A stretch of 64,000 nucleotides of DNA from Nonomuraea gerenzanensis (lineage in GTDB: Bacteria > Actinomycetota > Actinomycetes > Streptosporangiales > Streptosporangiaceae), in contig NZ_CP084058.1 in NCBI RefSeq assembly GCF_020215645.1, forward strand, positions 4,526,001 to 4,590,000. Direction: 5' to 3'. Positions 47,475-55,868 of the stretch are shown here, piece by piece (position 1 is the stretch's first letter; every line of letters begins with the position of its first letter). The position numbers were made by a program, and so were the translations under genes. The notes under the pieces are model-generated. The model saw nothing but the letters and a program-made list of their open reading frames with translations. It ran no database searches and had not been told where the DNA came from.

Positions 47475-48182
47475 TCAGGAGGGCACGGCGCCGTAGACGG
47501 TGACCGCGAACGGCCGCGCCGAGGCCGTGTAGACCTCCTGGCCGATCCGCTTCAACGACCCGTGCGCATCCAGATACCCGTGCAACCGGTCCGCCTCCGG
47601 CCACGGATGCACCGCCACCAGCACCCCGTCAGGCGCCAGCAGCCCGCTGAGCTGCGCCGAGGCCCGCTGCAACCGCTCATGCCGCCCGAGGTAGTACAAC
47701 GTCTCGGAGCAGAACGCCAGATCGAAGCCAGGCTCGGCCGGATGGGTCAGGAGGTCGGCCTGGACGAACCGCACCCGGCCCTCCCGCTCGGGCACCCGCT
47801 CGCGGGCCCGCGCCAGCGCCCGCCCCGAGACGTCCATGCCGGTGATCTCCGCATCCGGATAGGTCGTGGCCAGCGCGTGGGTGAAGACGCCTTCTGCGCA
47901 GCCGACCTCGATGATGCGCCGGTACGGCCGGTCCGGCACGTGCCGCAGAGTGGAACGGTACTTGTGCTGCTCATAACTGTCGGTGGCCAGTTTCCACGGG
48001 TCAGGAGTGCGATGCCACCAGTCGAAGTAACGGCGCAGGATCATGCCCTGCCCCTGGGGGGACAGCAAGGAGAGCGTCCGGAAGAACGTACGATGCGCGA
48101 GCTCGGGAAGACTGGGCACGGGCGGCCTCTCTCGGTCGGGGACAAGGGGGGCGTCCGGGACTTGAGGTGCGGTCGTCGTCAC
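47475..48182 (-). CDS. NodS-like SAM-dependent methyltransferase
   Basis: About 235 aa. Class I methyltransferase with motif I IIEVGCAEGVFTHALA (about 87-102), ITGMDVSGRALARAR and FDLAFCSETLYYLG. The lead-in DPWKLATDSYEQHKYRSTL is characteristic of NodS-type N-methyltransferases. The acceptor is unknown. Start unclear: GTG 48182 is used here; a TTG at 48200 lies in the loop of a 7-bp hairpin. 42-60 nt after a co-directional acyl-CoA ligase. Confidence 0.83.
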   Translation of the reverse strand: MTTTAPQVPDAPLVPDRERPPVPSLPELAHRTFFRTLSLLSPQGQGMILRRYFDWWHRTPDPWKLATDSYEQHKYRSTLRHVPDRPYRRIIEVGCAEGVFTHALATTYPDAEITGMDVSGRALARARERVPEREGRVRFVQADLLTHPAEPGFDLAFCSETLYYLGRHERLQRASAQLSGLLAPDGVLVAVHPWPEADRLHGYLDAHGSLKRIGQEVYTASARPFAVTVYGAVPS

Positions 48183-48190
48183 ATGGGAAT

Positions 48191-48209
48191 GCCCGCTCAA
48201 CGAGCGGGC
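48191..48209 (-). other. Hairpin at the methyltransferase start region
   Basis: Perfect 7-bp stem GCCCGCT/AGCGGGC (48191-48197 and 48203-48209) with a 5-nt loop, directly ahead of GTG 48182 and containing TTG 48200. It could hide the ribosome entry region or weaken read-through from the ligase gene. Confidence 0.45.
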
Positions 48210-48242
48210 GATACCCGATCGTGCCCGTATCGAAAAACTGAT

Positions 48243-49763
48243 TCAGGAAATGTCGCTGCGCAGTTCTCGCTTCAGCACTTTTCCGGAGGCGTTTTTTGGA
48301 AGTGATTCCAGGAAAACGATGCGCTTGGGCGTTTTGAACGGCGCCAGCCGTTCCCGCAGGAACGTGATCAGCTCCTGCTCCGTCACCCCGGCCCCCTCAC
48401 GCAGCACCACGGCGGCCGTCACCGCCTCGATCCACTTCTCGTCCGGCACCCCGAAGACCGCCGCCTCCGCGACGGCCGGATGCTGGTAGACGGCCTCCTC
48501 CACCTCGCGGCTGGCCACGTTCTCGCCACCCGTCTTGATCATGTCCTTCTTCCTGTCGACCACCGACAGGTAGCCGTCCTCGTCCAGCACGCCCAGGTCG
48601 CCGCTGTGGAACCAGCCGCCGCGGAACGCCTCGGCCGTCTTGTCCGGGTCGTTCCAGTAGCCGAGCATGGCGTGCGGGCTGCGGTGCACGATCTCGCCGA
48701 CCACGCCGGGCGGCACCGGCTCCCCGGCGTCGTCCACGATCCTGGTCTCGACGTTCAGTGCGGGCCGTCCCGCCGAGCCCAGCCGGGTGAGCTGCTCCTC
48801 GGGGCCGAGGATGGTCGCGACGGGCGCCATCTCGGTCTGACCGTAGAAGTTGAACAGCCGCACGTCGGGCAGCCGCGTGGCGATCTCCTTCAGCACCTCC
48901 ACCGGCATGATGGAGGCGCCGTAGTAGCCCTTGCGCAGCGACGACAGGTCGCGCCGGTCGAAGTCGGGGTGGCGCAGCAGCGAGATCCACACCGTCGGCG
49001 GGCAGAACAGCTTGGTGGCCCGCTCGCCCTCGATCGTGGCCAGGATCGCCGCCGGGCTGGGGCCGGGCAGCACGATGTTGGTGGCGCCCAGGTAGACGCC
49101 CGGCGTCAGGAAGCAGTGCAGCTGCGCGCAGTGGTAGAGGGGCAGGGCGTGCACCTCCACGTCGCCGGCGCTCATCTCGCCGTCCACCACGCACGTGACG
49201 TACTGCGCGATCAGGCTCCTGCTCGACAGCGTGGCGCCCTTGGGACGCGACTCGGTGCCGCTGGTGTACATGAGCTGGATCGGGTCGTCGTCGGCGATCT
49301 CCACCTGGGGCTCGGCGGCGTCCTCGAACGACGACCACGCGGCGAACGGCTCCCACCCGTCCCGGCCCGCGCCGATCACCCCGCGCACCGCGACCTCGGG
49401 CGTCACCGCCGCGTCGGCCACCGGCAGCAGCGCCTCCTCGACCAGCATCCCGGTGGCGCCGGAGTGCCGCAGGATGTAGGCCACCTCCTCGGCGCCCAGC
49501 ATGAAGTTGATCGGGACGGAGATCGCCCCCAGCCGCGCCAGCGCGAAGTAGGCCACCACGAACGCGTGGTGGTTGTGGCTCAGGACGGCGAACCGGTCGC
49601 CCTTGCCCACCCCCCTGGCGGCCAGCGCGTTGGCCGTCCTGTTCACTGCCAGGTCGAGATCGGCGTAGCTCTGCCGCAGGTCGCCGTAGACGACGGCGGT
49701 CTTGGCGGGGAACCGGGCGGCGGTGCGCCGCAGGAGGTCACCGATGGTGTGCTGACGGATCAT
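48243..49763 (-). CDS. Long-chain-type acyl-CoA ligase (FadD-like)
   Basis: 506 aa. Adenylate-forming enzyme with YTSGTESRPKGATLS (about 169-183), FYGQTEMAPV, WFHSGDLGVLDEDGYLSVVDRKKDMI split as usual, GGENVASREVE and the catalytic Lys in NASGKVLKREL. Activates a fatty or similar acid with CoA. Middle of a minus-strand run: aminotransferase, LLM oxidoreductase, this gene, methyltransferase, with gaps of 29-60 nt. Confidence 0.9.
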   Translation of the reverse strand: MIRQHTIGDLLRRTAARFPAKTAVVYGDLRQSYADLDLAVNRTANALAARGVGKGDRFAVLSHNHHAFVVAYFALARLGAISVPINFMLGAEEVAYILRHSGATGMLVEEALLPVADAAVTPEVAVRGVIGAGRDGWEPFAAWSSFEDAAEPQVEIADDDPIQLMYTSGTESRPKGATLSSRSLIAQYVTCVVDGEMSAGDVEVHALPLYHCAQLHCFLTPGVYLGATNIVLPGPSPAAILATIEGERATKLFCPPTVWISLLRHPDFDRRDLSSLRKGYYGASIMPVEVLKEIATRLPDVRLFNFYGQTEMAPVATILGPEEQLTRLGSAGRPALNVETRIVDDAGEPVPPGVVGEIVHRSPHAMLGYWNDPDKTAEAFRGGWFHSGDLGVLDEDGYLSVVDRKKDMIKTGGENVASREVEEAVYQHPAVAEAAVFGVPDEKWIEAVTAAVVLREGAGVTEQELITFLRERLAPFKTPKRIVFLESLPKNASGKVLKRELRSDIS

Positions 49764-49796
49764 GCGAACACCCTTCAGAACGATGTTCGGGTGATC

Positions 49797-50774
49797 CTAA
49801 CCCGTGAAGAGCGCCGCGAGCCGCCGGTAGGAGTCCAGCCGCTGCTCCAGGTCGTAGGTGTTCATCGTGACCAGCACCTCGTCGGCCCCGCTCGTCCCGA
49901 CCAGCGAGGCGAGCGCCACCGCGACCTCGTGCTCCGTGCCGTGGATGCGGCCCTTGAGCGCCTCGTCCAGGTAGGCCCGCTCCCGCGTGCTCAGCTCCAT
50001 GCCCGCGATCTCGGCAGCGGGCACGAGCGGCGGGAAGGAGCCGCCGGTGCGCGAGCGCACCGTGGCCCACGCCTCGGGCAGCTGCAGCAGCGCCGCCTCC
50101 TCGGCGGTCGCGCCGACCGCCACGTCCGCCGCGACGATCACGTACGGCCGCGCCGCCCACGCGGAGGGCCGGAACGCGGCCCGGTACCGCGCCACGGCGT
50201 CGTGCATCCGCGCCCCGCCACCGATCACCATCGGCAGCCCGTGCTCGGCCGCGAGGTCCGCCCCCGCCCCCATCGCCAGCACGAACACCTGCGGACGCAG
50301 CCCCTCGGCGGGCAGCGCGTGCACGCCGGGATGCGCCCGCTGGGTCCCGTCGAAGTAGCCGAGCAGCTCGGCGAGCTGGTCACCGAACCGGTCCGCGTCG
50401 TCCTTGCCGTGCCCGAGCGCCTTGCGGATGCCCCCGGTGAAACCCACGGAACGCCCCAGACCCATGTCCACGCGGCCGGGATGCAGCGACTCCAGCACGC
50501 CGAACTGCTCGGCCACCACCAGCGGCCGGTGGTTGGGCAGCATCACGCCGCCGGTGCCCACCCGGATCCGCGAGGTCGCCGCGGCCAGGGCCGCCGCCAG
50601 CACGGTCGGCGCCGACCCGGCCACCCCCGGCACGCTGTGGTGCTCCGACACCCAGAACCGGTGGTAGCCGAGCTCCTCGGCCCGCCGCGCGAACTCCACG
50701 GTCTCGCGCAGCGCGGCGGCCGGGGTCGAGCCGCGGCGGACGAGTGAGCGGTCGAGAATCGAGTAGGCGGTCAT
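49797..50774 (-). CDS. LLM-class flavin-dependent oxidoreductase
   Basis: 325 aa. Luciferase-like TIM barrel: HRFWVSEHHSVPGVAGSAP (about 44-62), RIRVGTGGVMLPNHRPLVVAEQ, DMGLGRSVGFT. FMN- or F420-dependent; the LLM group beginning with YSILDRS resembles MsnO8-type monooxygenases. ATG 50774; an upstream extension of the frame is noise. 29 nt after the aminotransferase gene. Confidence 0.88.
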   Translation of the reverse strand: MTAYSILDRSLVRRGSTPAAALRETVEFARRAEELGYHRFWVSEHHSVPGVAGSAPTVLAAALAAATSRIRVGTGGVMLPNHRPLVVAEQFGVLESLHPGRVDMGLGRSVGFTGGIRKALGHGKDDADRFGDQLAELLGYFDGTQRAHPGVHALPAEGLRPQVFVLAMGAGADLAAEHGLPMVIGGGARMHDAVARYRAAFRPSAWAARPYVIVAADVAVGATAEEAALLQLPEAWATVRSRTGGSFPPLVPAAEIAGMELSTRERAYLDEALKGRIHGTEHEVAVALASLVGTSGADEVLVTMNTYDLEQRLDSYRRLAALFTG

Positions 50775-50803
50775 GTACGGGTGCAACACGCCCGCCCTCC
50801 GGA

Positions 50804-51562
50804 TCAATCCACCGGATCGGCAGGAACGCCCTCGTAGTGCCCGACCAGCCGCGCCACCAGCCCGGCGTCCTGGCGCAGCGGCACGCCGTCCACCCTGCCG
50901 ACCGGCATCACGCCCCAGGAGTTGCAGAGGAACACCTGGTCGAACCCGCTCAGGTCGGCCACCTTGATCGGCCGCCGCTCCTGCGGCACGTCGAGGTCGC
51001 GCAGCAGGCTCATCGTGATCCCGAGCAGCATCGGCGCGTCGGGCCACACCAGCCGGCCGCCGGCGAAGGCGCCCAGATTCGTGATCGCGCCCTCGCTGAT
51101 CAGGCCGTCAGCGGTGGTGAGCAGTGCCTCGTCGAAGCCCTCCCTGGCGGCCTGCCGCAGGATGTGCGCCTGCTGGAAGCCGAAGGCCTGCTTGATGTGC
51201 GGCAGGTAACGCTGGTAGACGACCGGCTTGACGTGCAGCGGCCCGGCCGGCGGCGGATGCGGCGGGTAGGCGGCGGCCACGATGCGCGGCCGGCCGCCGT
51301 ACTCCACGACGTGCACCCGCACCCCGGCGTCGCGCCCGGCGTCGCCCAGCACGGCCCTGATCGAGGCCAGCACCGCCGCCCGGTCGAGCCCCGCCCCGAA
51401 CAGCTCCCTGCTGGCCGCTTCGAGCCGGTCGAGGTGCCGGCCGAGCCCGCGCACCCGCCGGCCCCTGACCTGCATGGCGGTGAAGTGCCCGTAGCGGGCC
51501 TCCAGCATGAGGCGCGCCCCGGCGCCCACCAGATCGCCGTCCACGGCCGTGCGTCCAGTCAC
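50804..51562 (-). CDS. Class IV aminotransferase (PabC/ilvE-like fold)
   Basis: 252 aa PLP enzyme of fold type IV. Catalytic Lys in HVKPVVYQRYLPHIKQAFGF (about 110-130), Glu in LISEGAITNLGAF (about 160-172) and LLGITMSLLRDL for phosphate binding. Could be aminodeoxychorismate lyase or a D- or branched-chain aminotransferase. GTG 51562. Confidence 0.85.
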   Translation of the reverse strand: MTGRTAVDGDLVGAGARLMLEARYGHFTAMQVRGRRVRGLGRHLDRLEAASRELFGAGLDRAAVLASIRAVLGDAGRDAGVRVHVVEYGGRPRIVAAAYPPHPPPAGPLHVKPVVYQRYLPHIKQAFGFQQAHILRQAAREGFDEALLTTADGLISEGAITNLGAFAGGRLVWPDAPMLLGITMSLLRDLDVPQERRPIKVADLSGFDQVFLCNSWGVMPVGRVDGVPLRQDAGLVARLVGHYEGVPADPVD

Positions 51563-51600
51563 GACGATCAGTTTACGTACGGCGCCGCCATGTCAGGGGC

Positions 51601-52599
51601 TCAGGCGCTCTCCGCCCGCAGCACCGTGTACGGCGCCAGCTCGCCCAGCCCCCGCACCGACAGCCGGTTCACCTCCCGCAGCCGGAACGCCCGATCGCCT
51701 TCGAGCTCCTCGGCGAGCTGCGGATCGGCCAGGATCGTTCCCGGCAGGGACAACGCGGTCAGCCTGCTGGCCAGGTTCACGGTGGTGCCGAACACGTCGC
51801 CCATCCGCCAGATCACCGGCCCGGAGGCCAGCCCCACCCGCAGCTCCGGCATGTCCTTGCCGCGCGCGTGCGTCTCCACCAGCCGCAGCGCGATCTCCGC
51901 CGCCACGTGCGCCTTGTCGCTCACGAACAGCACCGAGTCGCCCAGCGTCTTGACCACCCGCCCGCCGGAGGAGGTCACGATGTCGGCCGAGCGCCCCTCG
52001 AACCTGTCGACCAGCCTGGCCAGCTCGGCGCCGGTGATCTGCCTGCTCAGCCGGGTGAAGGCGACCAGGTCGGCGAAGCCGACGGCCAGCCGTACGGCGC
52101 TCATGTCCTGCTCGGCGATGCGCCCGGCGGCGGCGGCGAGCTGGCGCTGCCAGGCGTAGACCAGCAGCTTGGCCAGGTCGGGCACCACCCGCTCGGCCCG
52201 CCTGCGCCAGGCGCGCGGCCGCTCGGCCAGCGGCACGCCCGCGTTGTCGAGCGCCTCCGCGCCCAGCTCGGCCTGCGACTCGGCCAGCCTGGTCGTGGCC
52301 CGGCCCAGCGAGCGGGCGATGAGCAGCACGTGCGCCTCGTCGTAGACGCCCGAGGTCACCATGCCGAGCAGCGTCTTGAGCGCCTCGACGTCGGAGTCGG
52401 TGAACTCGACGGCGTCGTCGGGCACGTTGGCGAACCCCAGGGCACGCCAGAACCGCCGCGCGCGATAGACCGGCACCCCCGCCATCTCGGCGACCTGGTG
52501 ACTGGTGTATCGCCGCGGCTCGCGCAGAAAGGCTTCCGCCAGCCCGTCCCCGTCCACGCCCGCCACCTCGGCAACATAACACCCTGTGGGCCAGATCAC
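51601..52599 (-). CDS. Class III adenylate cyclase with N-terminal regulatory domain (Rv1264-like)
   Basis: 332 aa, soluble. N-terminal helical regulatory region (about 20-165) resembling the autoinhibitory domain of mycobacterial Rv1264, and a class III cyclase domain (about 172-325). Catalytic residues appear complete: metal Asp in FADLVAFT, Lys in VVKTLGDS with the second Asp, substrate Asp in GDVFG, and Asn/Arg in TTVNLASRLT. The Lys/Asp pair predicts cAMP as product. The start overlaps the GntR stop by 4 nt (ATGA). Confidence 0.85.
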   Translation of the reverse strand: MIWPTGCYVAEVAGVDGDGLAEAFLREPRRYTSHQVAEMAGVPVYRARRFWRALGFANVPDDAVEFTDSDVEALKTLLGMVTSGVYDEAHVLLIARSLGRATTRLAESQAELGAEALDNAGVPLAERPRAWRRRAERVVPDLAKLLVYAWQRQLAAAAGRIAEQDMSAVRLAVGFADLVAFTRLSRQITGAELARLVDRFEGRSADIVTSSGGRVVKTLGDSVLFVSDKAHVAAEIALRLVETHARGKDMPELRVGLASGPVIWRMGDVFGTTVNLASRLTALSLPGTILADPQLAEELEGDRAFRLREVNRLSVRGLGELAPYTVLRAESA

Positions 52600-53348
52600 T
52601 CCAACAGTGCCCTCAAGGCACTCCGCTCTCCTTCATCTACATACCCGGCGTAATAGTCATACATCGCTTTTCTCGACAAGCGCGCGGCCAGCGGGCCGTC
52701 GCCCGCCCGGATGGCGGCGATGACCTCCTCGTGGTGCCGGATGCTGCGCCGCATCAGCTGCGCGCGGTCCGGCGCCGCGGCGATGCGCTCCGAGATCAGC
52801 TTCAGCACGATGGAACGCACCACCTCGGTGCAGATCTGGATCAGCTTGTTGCCGCCGGCCCGCGCCACCGCGTCGTGGAAGGCCACGTCCGCCGCGCCGA
52901 ACGCGTTCTCGTCGCCGCCGGCCGCCACGCGCATGGCGGCGACCGCCTCGCCCATCTCGGCGAGCTGCTCCTCGGTGCGCAGCCGCGCGGCCAGCAGCAC
53001 CGCCGAGCCGTCCAGCACCATCCTGAACTGCACCAGCTCGCCCAGCGACAGCTCCGCCACCCTGGCCAGCGTGGTCATCGACTTGTGTAATGCCGCGGGC
53101 GAGAACGGCAGCACCTCCGCCCCGTTCGGATCACCGGGCCGCGAGCGCACCAGCCCGCGCGCCTGCAGCACCCGCAGCGCCTCGCGCACGGTGGACCGGC
53201 TGACCGAGAACTGCACCATCAGCTCCCGCTCGCTCGGCAGCCGCCCGCCAGGTGCCAGCGCGCCGCTCTCGACGGCCTCCTCGATCTGCTCCACGATCCG
53301 CTCGTAAGCGCGCACGGTACGCACCGGCTCGAAGCGCGGACCACCCAT
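52596..53348 (-). CDS. FadR-type GntR transcriptional regulator
   Basis: 250 aa. GntR winged helix (about 15-80: GALAPGGRLPSERELMVQFSVS, then RSTVREALRVLQARGLV) and an all-helical FCD effector domain (about 95-240) with metal-ligand residues in the pattern D..FH (AADVAFHDAVA) and H (IRHHEEVIAAI). ATG 53348 follows AAGGGGG. The perfect palindrome ACTGGTCAGACCAGT lies between it and the peptide transporter operon, so it is the obvious regulator of both and of itself. Confidence 0.9.
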   Translation of the reverse strand: MGGPRFEPVRTVRAYERIVEQIEEAVESGALAPGGRLPSERELMVQFSVSRSTVREALRVLQARGLVRSRPGDPNGAEVLPFSPAALHKSMTTLARVAELSLGELVQFRMVLDGSAVLLAARLRTEEQLAEMGEAVAAMRVAAGGDENAFGAADVAFHDAVARAGGNKLIQICTEVVRSIVLKLISERIAAAPDRAQLMRRSIRHHEEVIAAIRAGDGPLAARLSRKAMYDYYAGYVDEGERSALRALLE

Positions 53349-53391
53349 GCAAGCCCCCTTGACCCGAGCCGTCACCGGCTGGCAATGTGCG

Positions 53392-53412
53392 TAGCCTACT
53401 GGTCAGACCAGT
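53392..53412. promoter_or_regulatory. Shared divergent promoter core and GntR operator
   Basis: TAGCCTA (53392-53398) reads as a -10 hexamer on both strands (TAGCCT on plus, TAGGCT on minus). It abuts the perfect palindrome ACTGGTCAGACCAGT (53398-53412), which fits the TGGT-N3-ACCA pattern of FadR-type GntR sites. Binding would cover both start points. The same half-sites recur at 63713-63729. Confidence 0.75.
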
Positions 53413-53436
53413 GCACTAGCCAGGAGGCTGTACGAC

Positions 53437-54933
53437 ATGAGGCGAATCGGGATCTGGATCGCCGCCGGCGGTCTCCTGCTGGCCACGGCCGCCTGCGGAG
53501 GCGGCTCGGGCGGCGGTGGCGGCGGGGGCACGACGCCGAAGAGCGAGTCGCTGTCGGTCGGCGCGGTCGCCGAGCCCGCCAACCTCGACTTCACCTCCAC
53601 CGAGGGCGCCGCCATCCCGCAGGCCCTGCTCGTCAACGTCTACGAGGGCCTGGTCAAGCTCGACCAGAACGGGCAGATCGTGCCGCTGCTCGCCGAGAAG
53701 TGGGACGTGTCCGACGACAGGAAGACCTACACCTTCACGCTGCGCAAGAACGTGAAGTTCAGCAGTGGCGCGCCGTTCACGGCCGACGACGTGGTCTTCT
53801 CCCTCGACCGGGTGAAGAGCGACTGGAAGCTCAAGATCAAGACCCAGCTCGACGTCGTGGACAAGGTCGAGAAGAAGGACGACTCGACCGCCGTCGTCAC
53901 GCTCAAGCAGCCCAGCAACGGCTTCCTCTACTCGATGACCAGCAGGCTCGGCGCCATGTTCAGCCGCACCGGCGTCGCCGACCTGGCCAACAAGCCCGTC
54001 GGCACCGGCCCGTACGTGCTGGGCTCCTGGCGGCGCGGCGACTCCCTCCGGCTCGACGCCAACCCCTCCTACTGGGGCACCGAGCCGGCGCTGTCGTCGG
54101 TCACGCTGAAGTACTTCAAGGACGCCACGGCGATGAACAACGCGCTGCTGACCGGCGGCATCGATGTCATCTCCAGCGTGCAGGCGCCCGAGTCGCTGCA
54201 GCAGTTCGCCGACCCCAACCGGTTCGAGACCATCGAGGGCACCACCAACGGCGAGGTCGTGCTGTCGATGAACAACGGCCGCCCACCGTTCGACGACAAG
54301 CGCGTCAGGCAGGCCGTGCGGCACGCCATCGACCACAAGGCGCTGCTCGACACCGCCTGGGCCGGGCGCGGGCAGCTCATCGGCTCGATGGTGCCGCCCA
54401 CCGACCCCTGGTACGAGGACCGCACCGGCGACTACCCCTACGACCCGGCCAAGGCCAAGGAGCTGCTCGGCGGCAAGACGTACACCGTCAAGCTGCGCAT
54501 CCCGAACCTGCCGTACGCGGTCAACAGCGCCCAGGTCGTCAAGTCGCAGCTCGCCCAGGTGGGGATCACGGCCGAGATCGAGCCGCTGGAGTTCCCCGCG
54601 CGCTGGCTGGACCAGGTGTTCACCAAGGGCGACTACGACCTGTCCATCATCAACCACGTCGAGCCCCGCGACATGGGCATATTCGCCGACAAGTCGTACT
54701 ACTTCCGGTACGACAATCCGGAGTTCGGCAAGCTGCTCGCCTCCGCCGACGCGGGCACCGAGCAGGAGCAGGCCGACGACCTCAAGCAGGCCGCCAAGCT
54801 GCTGTCCGAGGACGCCGCCGCCGACTGGCTGTTCCTGTTCCCCAACCTGATCGTGGCGAAGAAGGGCGTCACCGGGCTGCCGAAGAACGCCATCGCGGAG
54901 TCCTTCGACTTCACCGCGCTCGCCAAGCAGTGA
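53437..54933 (+). CDS. Dipeptide/oligopeptide-type ABC transporter substrate-binding lipoprotein
   Basis: 498-aa family 5 binding protein (DppA/OppA type). Lipoprotein signal with Cys20 (ATAAC) and a Gly-rich linker, then LSVGAVAEPANLDFTSTEG, LAEKWDVSDDRKTYTF and the mature fold to the end. AGGAGG before ATG 53437. First of eight overlapping genes under the GntR operator. Confidence 0.92.
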   Translation: MRRIGIWIAAGGLLLATAACGGGSGGGGGGGTTPKSESLSVGAVAEPANLDFTSTEGAAIPQALLVNVYEGLVKLDQNGQIVPLLAEKWDVSDDRKTYTFTLRKNVKFSSGAPFTADDVVFSLDRVKSDWKLKIKTQLDVVDKVEKKDDSTAVVTLKQPSNGFLYSMTSRLGAMFSRTGVADLANKPVGTGPYVLGSWRRGDSLRLDANPSYWGTEPALSSVTLKYFKDATAMNNALLTGGIDVISSVQAPESLQQFADPNRFETIEGTTNGEVVLSMNNGRPPFDDKRVRQAVRHAIDHKALLDTAWAGRGQLIGSMVPPTDPWYEDRTGDYPYDPAKAKELLGGKTYTVKLRIPNLPYAVNSAQVVKSQLAQVGITAEIEPLEFPARWLDQVFTKGDYDLSIINHVEPRDMGIFADKSYYFRYDNPEFGKLLASADAGTEQEQADDLKQAAKLLSEDAAADWLFLFPNLIVAKKGVTGLPKNAIAESFDFTALAKQ

Positions 54934-55868
54934 TCCTGTACCTCGTCAAGCGGCTGGCGGTGCTGCTCGCGAGCATCGTCGTGGCCGCCGTGGCGGTGTT
55001 CGCGTTCATGGCGCTGCTGCCCGGCGACCCGGCCGAGATCGCGCTCGGCGTCAACGCCACCCCCGAGGCGGTGGCCGAGCTGCGCCGGCAGTTCGGCACC
55101 GACCGGCCGCCCGTCGTGCAGTTCCTCGACTGGTTCGGCGGGCTGGCGCAGGGCGACTTCGGCACCTCGTACGTGACCAGCGCCCCCATCGGCCCGCAGA
55201 TCTCCGAACGGCTCGCCGTCACGGCCGTGCTCGTGCTCGGCGGCATGGTCGTGGCCCTGCTGCTGGCCGTGCCGCTGGGCACGTTCGCCGCCGTGCACCA
55301 CCGCGACCCGCTCGGCGCGGCGATCAGCGCGGCCAGCCAGCTCGGCATCGCGATCCCCGCGTTCCTGGCCGGGATCCTGCTCGTGTTCGTCTTCGCGGTG
55401 CAGGCCCAGGTGCTGCCGTCCGGTGGCTACGTGCCCTTCGCCGACGACCCGGGAGAGTGGCTGCGCGGCCTGCTGCTGCCGTGGCTGTCGCTGGGCCTGG
55501 TGCAGGGCGCGGTGCTCACCCGCTACGTGCGCAGCTCCGTGCTCGACGTGATGCGCGAGGACTACCTGCGCACCGCCCGCGCCAAGGGGCGCGGCAGCAC
55601 CGGCGCGCTGTGGCGGCACGGGCTGCGCAACGCCGCCGTGCCCGTCGTCACCGTGCTCGGCCTGCAACTGGCCACGCTGCTGATCGGCGCGGTCGTGGTC
55701 GAGCGGGTGTTCGTCATCCCCGGCCTCGGCGACCTGCTGCTCAACGGCGTCGCCGGGCGTGACCTGCTGCTCGTCCAAGGCGTGGTGATGGTGCTGGTGG
55801 CGGCCGTGCTGCTGATCAACTTCGTGGTGGACGTGACCTACCACCTGCTCGACCCGAGGCTGCGATGA
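54930..55868 (+). CDS. DppB-type ABC transporter permease
   Basis: 312 aa, six membrane helices. DppB signatures: LPGDPAEIALG near the N-terminus, RQFGTDRPPVVQ, and the EAA loop EDYLRTARAKGRGSTGALWR (about 205-225). GTG 54930 overlaps the binding-protein stop by 4 nt. Confidence 0.92.
   Translation: MILYLVKRLAVLLASIVVAAVAVFAFMALLPGDPAEIALGVNATPEAVAELRRQFGTDRPPVVQFLDWFGGLAQGDFGTSYVTSAPIGPQISERLAVTAVLVLGGMVVALLLAVPLGTFAAVHHRDPLGAAISAASQLGIAIPAFLAGILLVFVFAVQAQVLPSGGYVPFADDPGEWLRGLLLPWLSLGLVQGAVLTRYVRSSVLDVMREDYLRTARAKGRGSTGALWRHGLRNAAVPVVTVLGLQLATLLIGAVVVERVFVIPGLGDLLLNGVAGRDLLLVQGVVMVLVAAVLLINFVVDVTYHLLDPRLR

Noticed and set aside
48191..48209. Terminator of the FadD-like gene
   Set aside because: No U-tract and too close to the next start; better explained as a start-region hairpin.
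45629..51562. Natural-product gene cluster (ligases, methyltransferase, LLM oxidase, aminotransferase)
   Set aside because: There is no carrier protein, ketosynthase or condensation domain, and the genes lie in opposite directions with ordinary metabolic alternatives.
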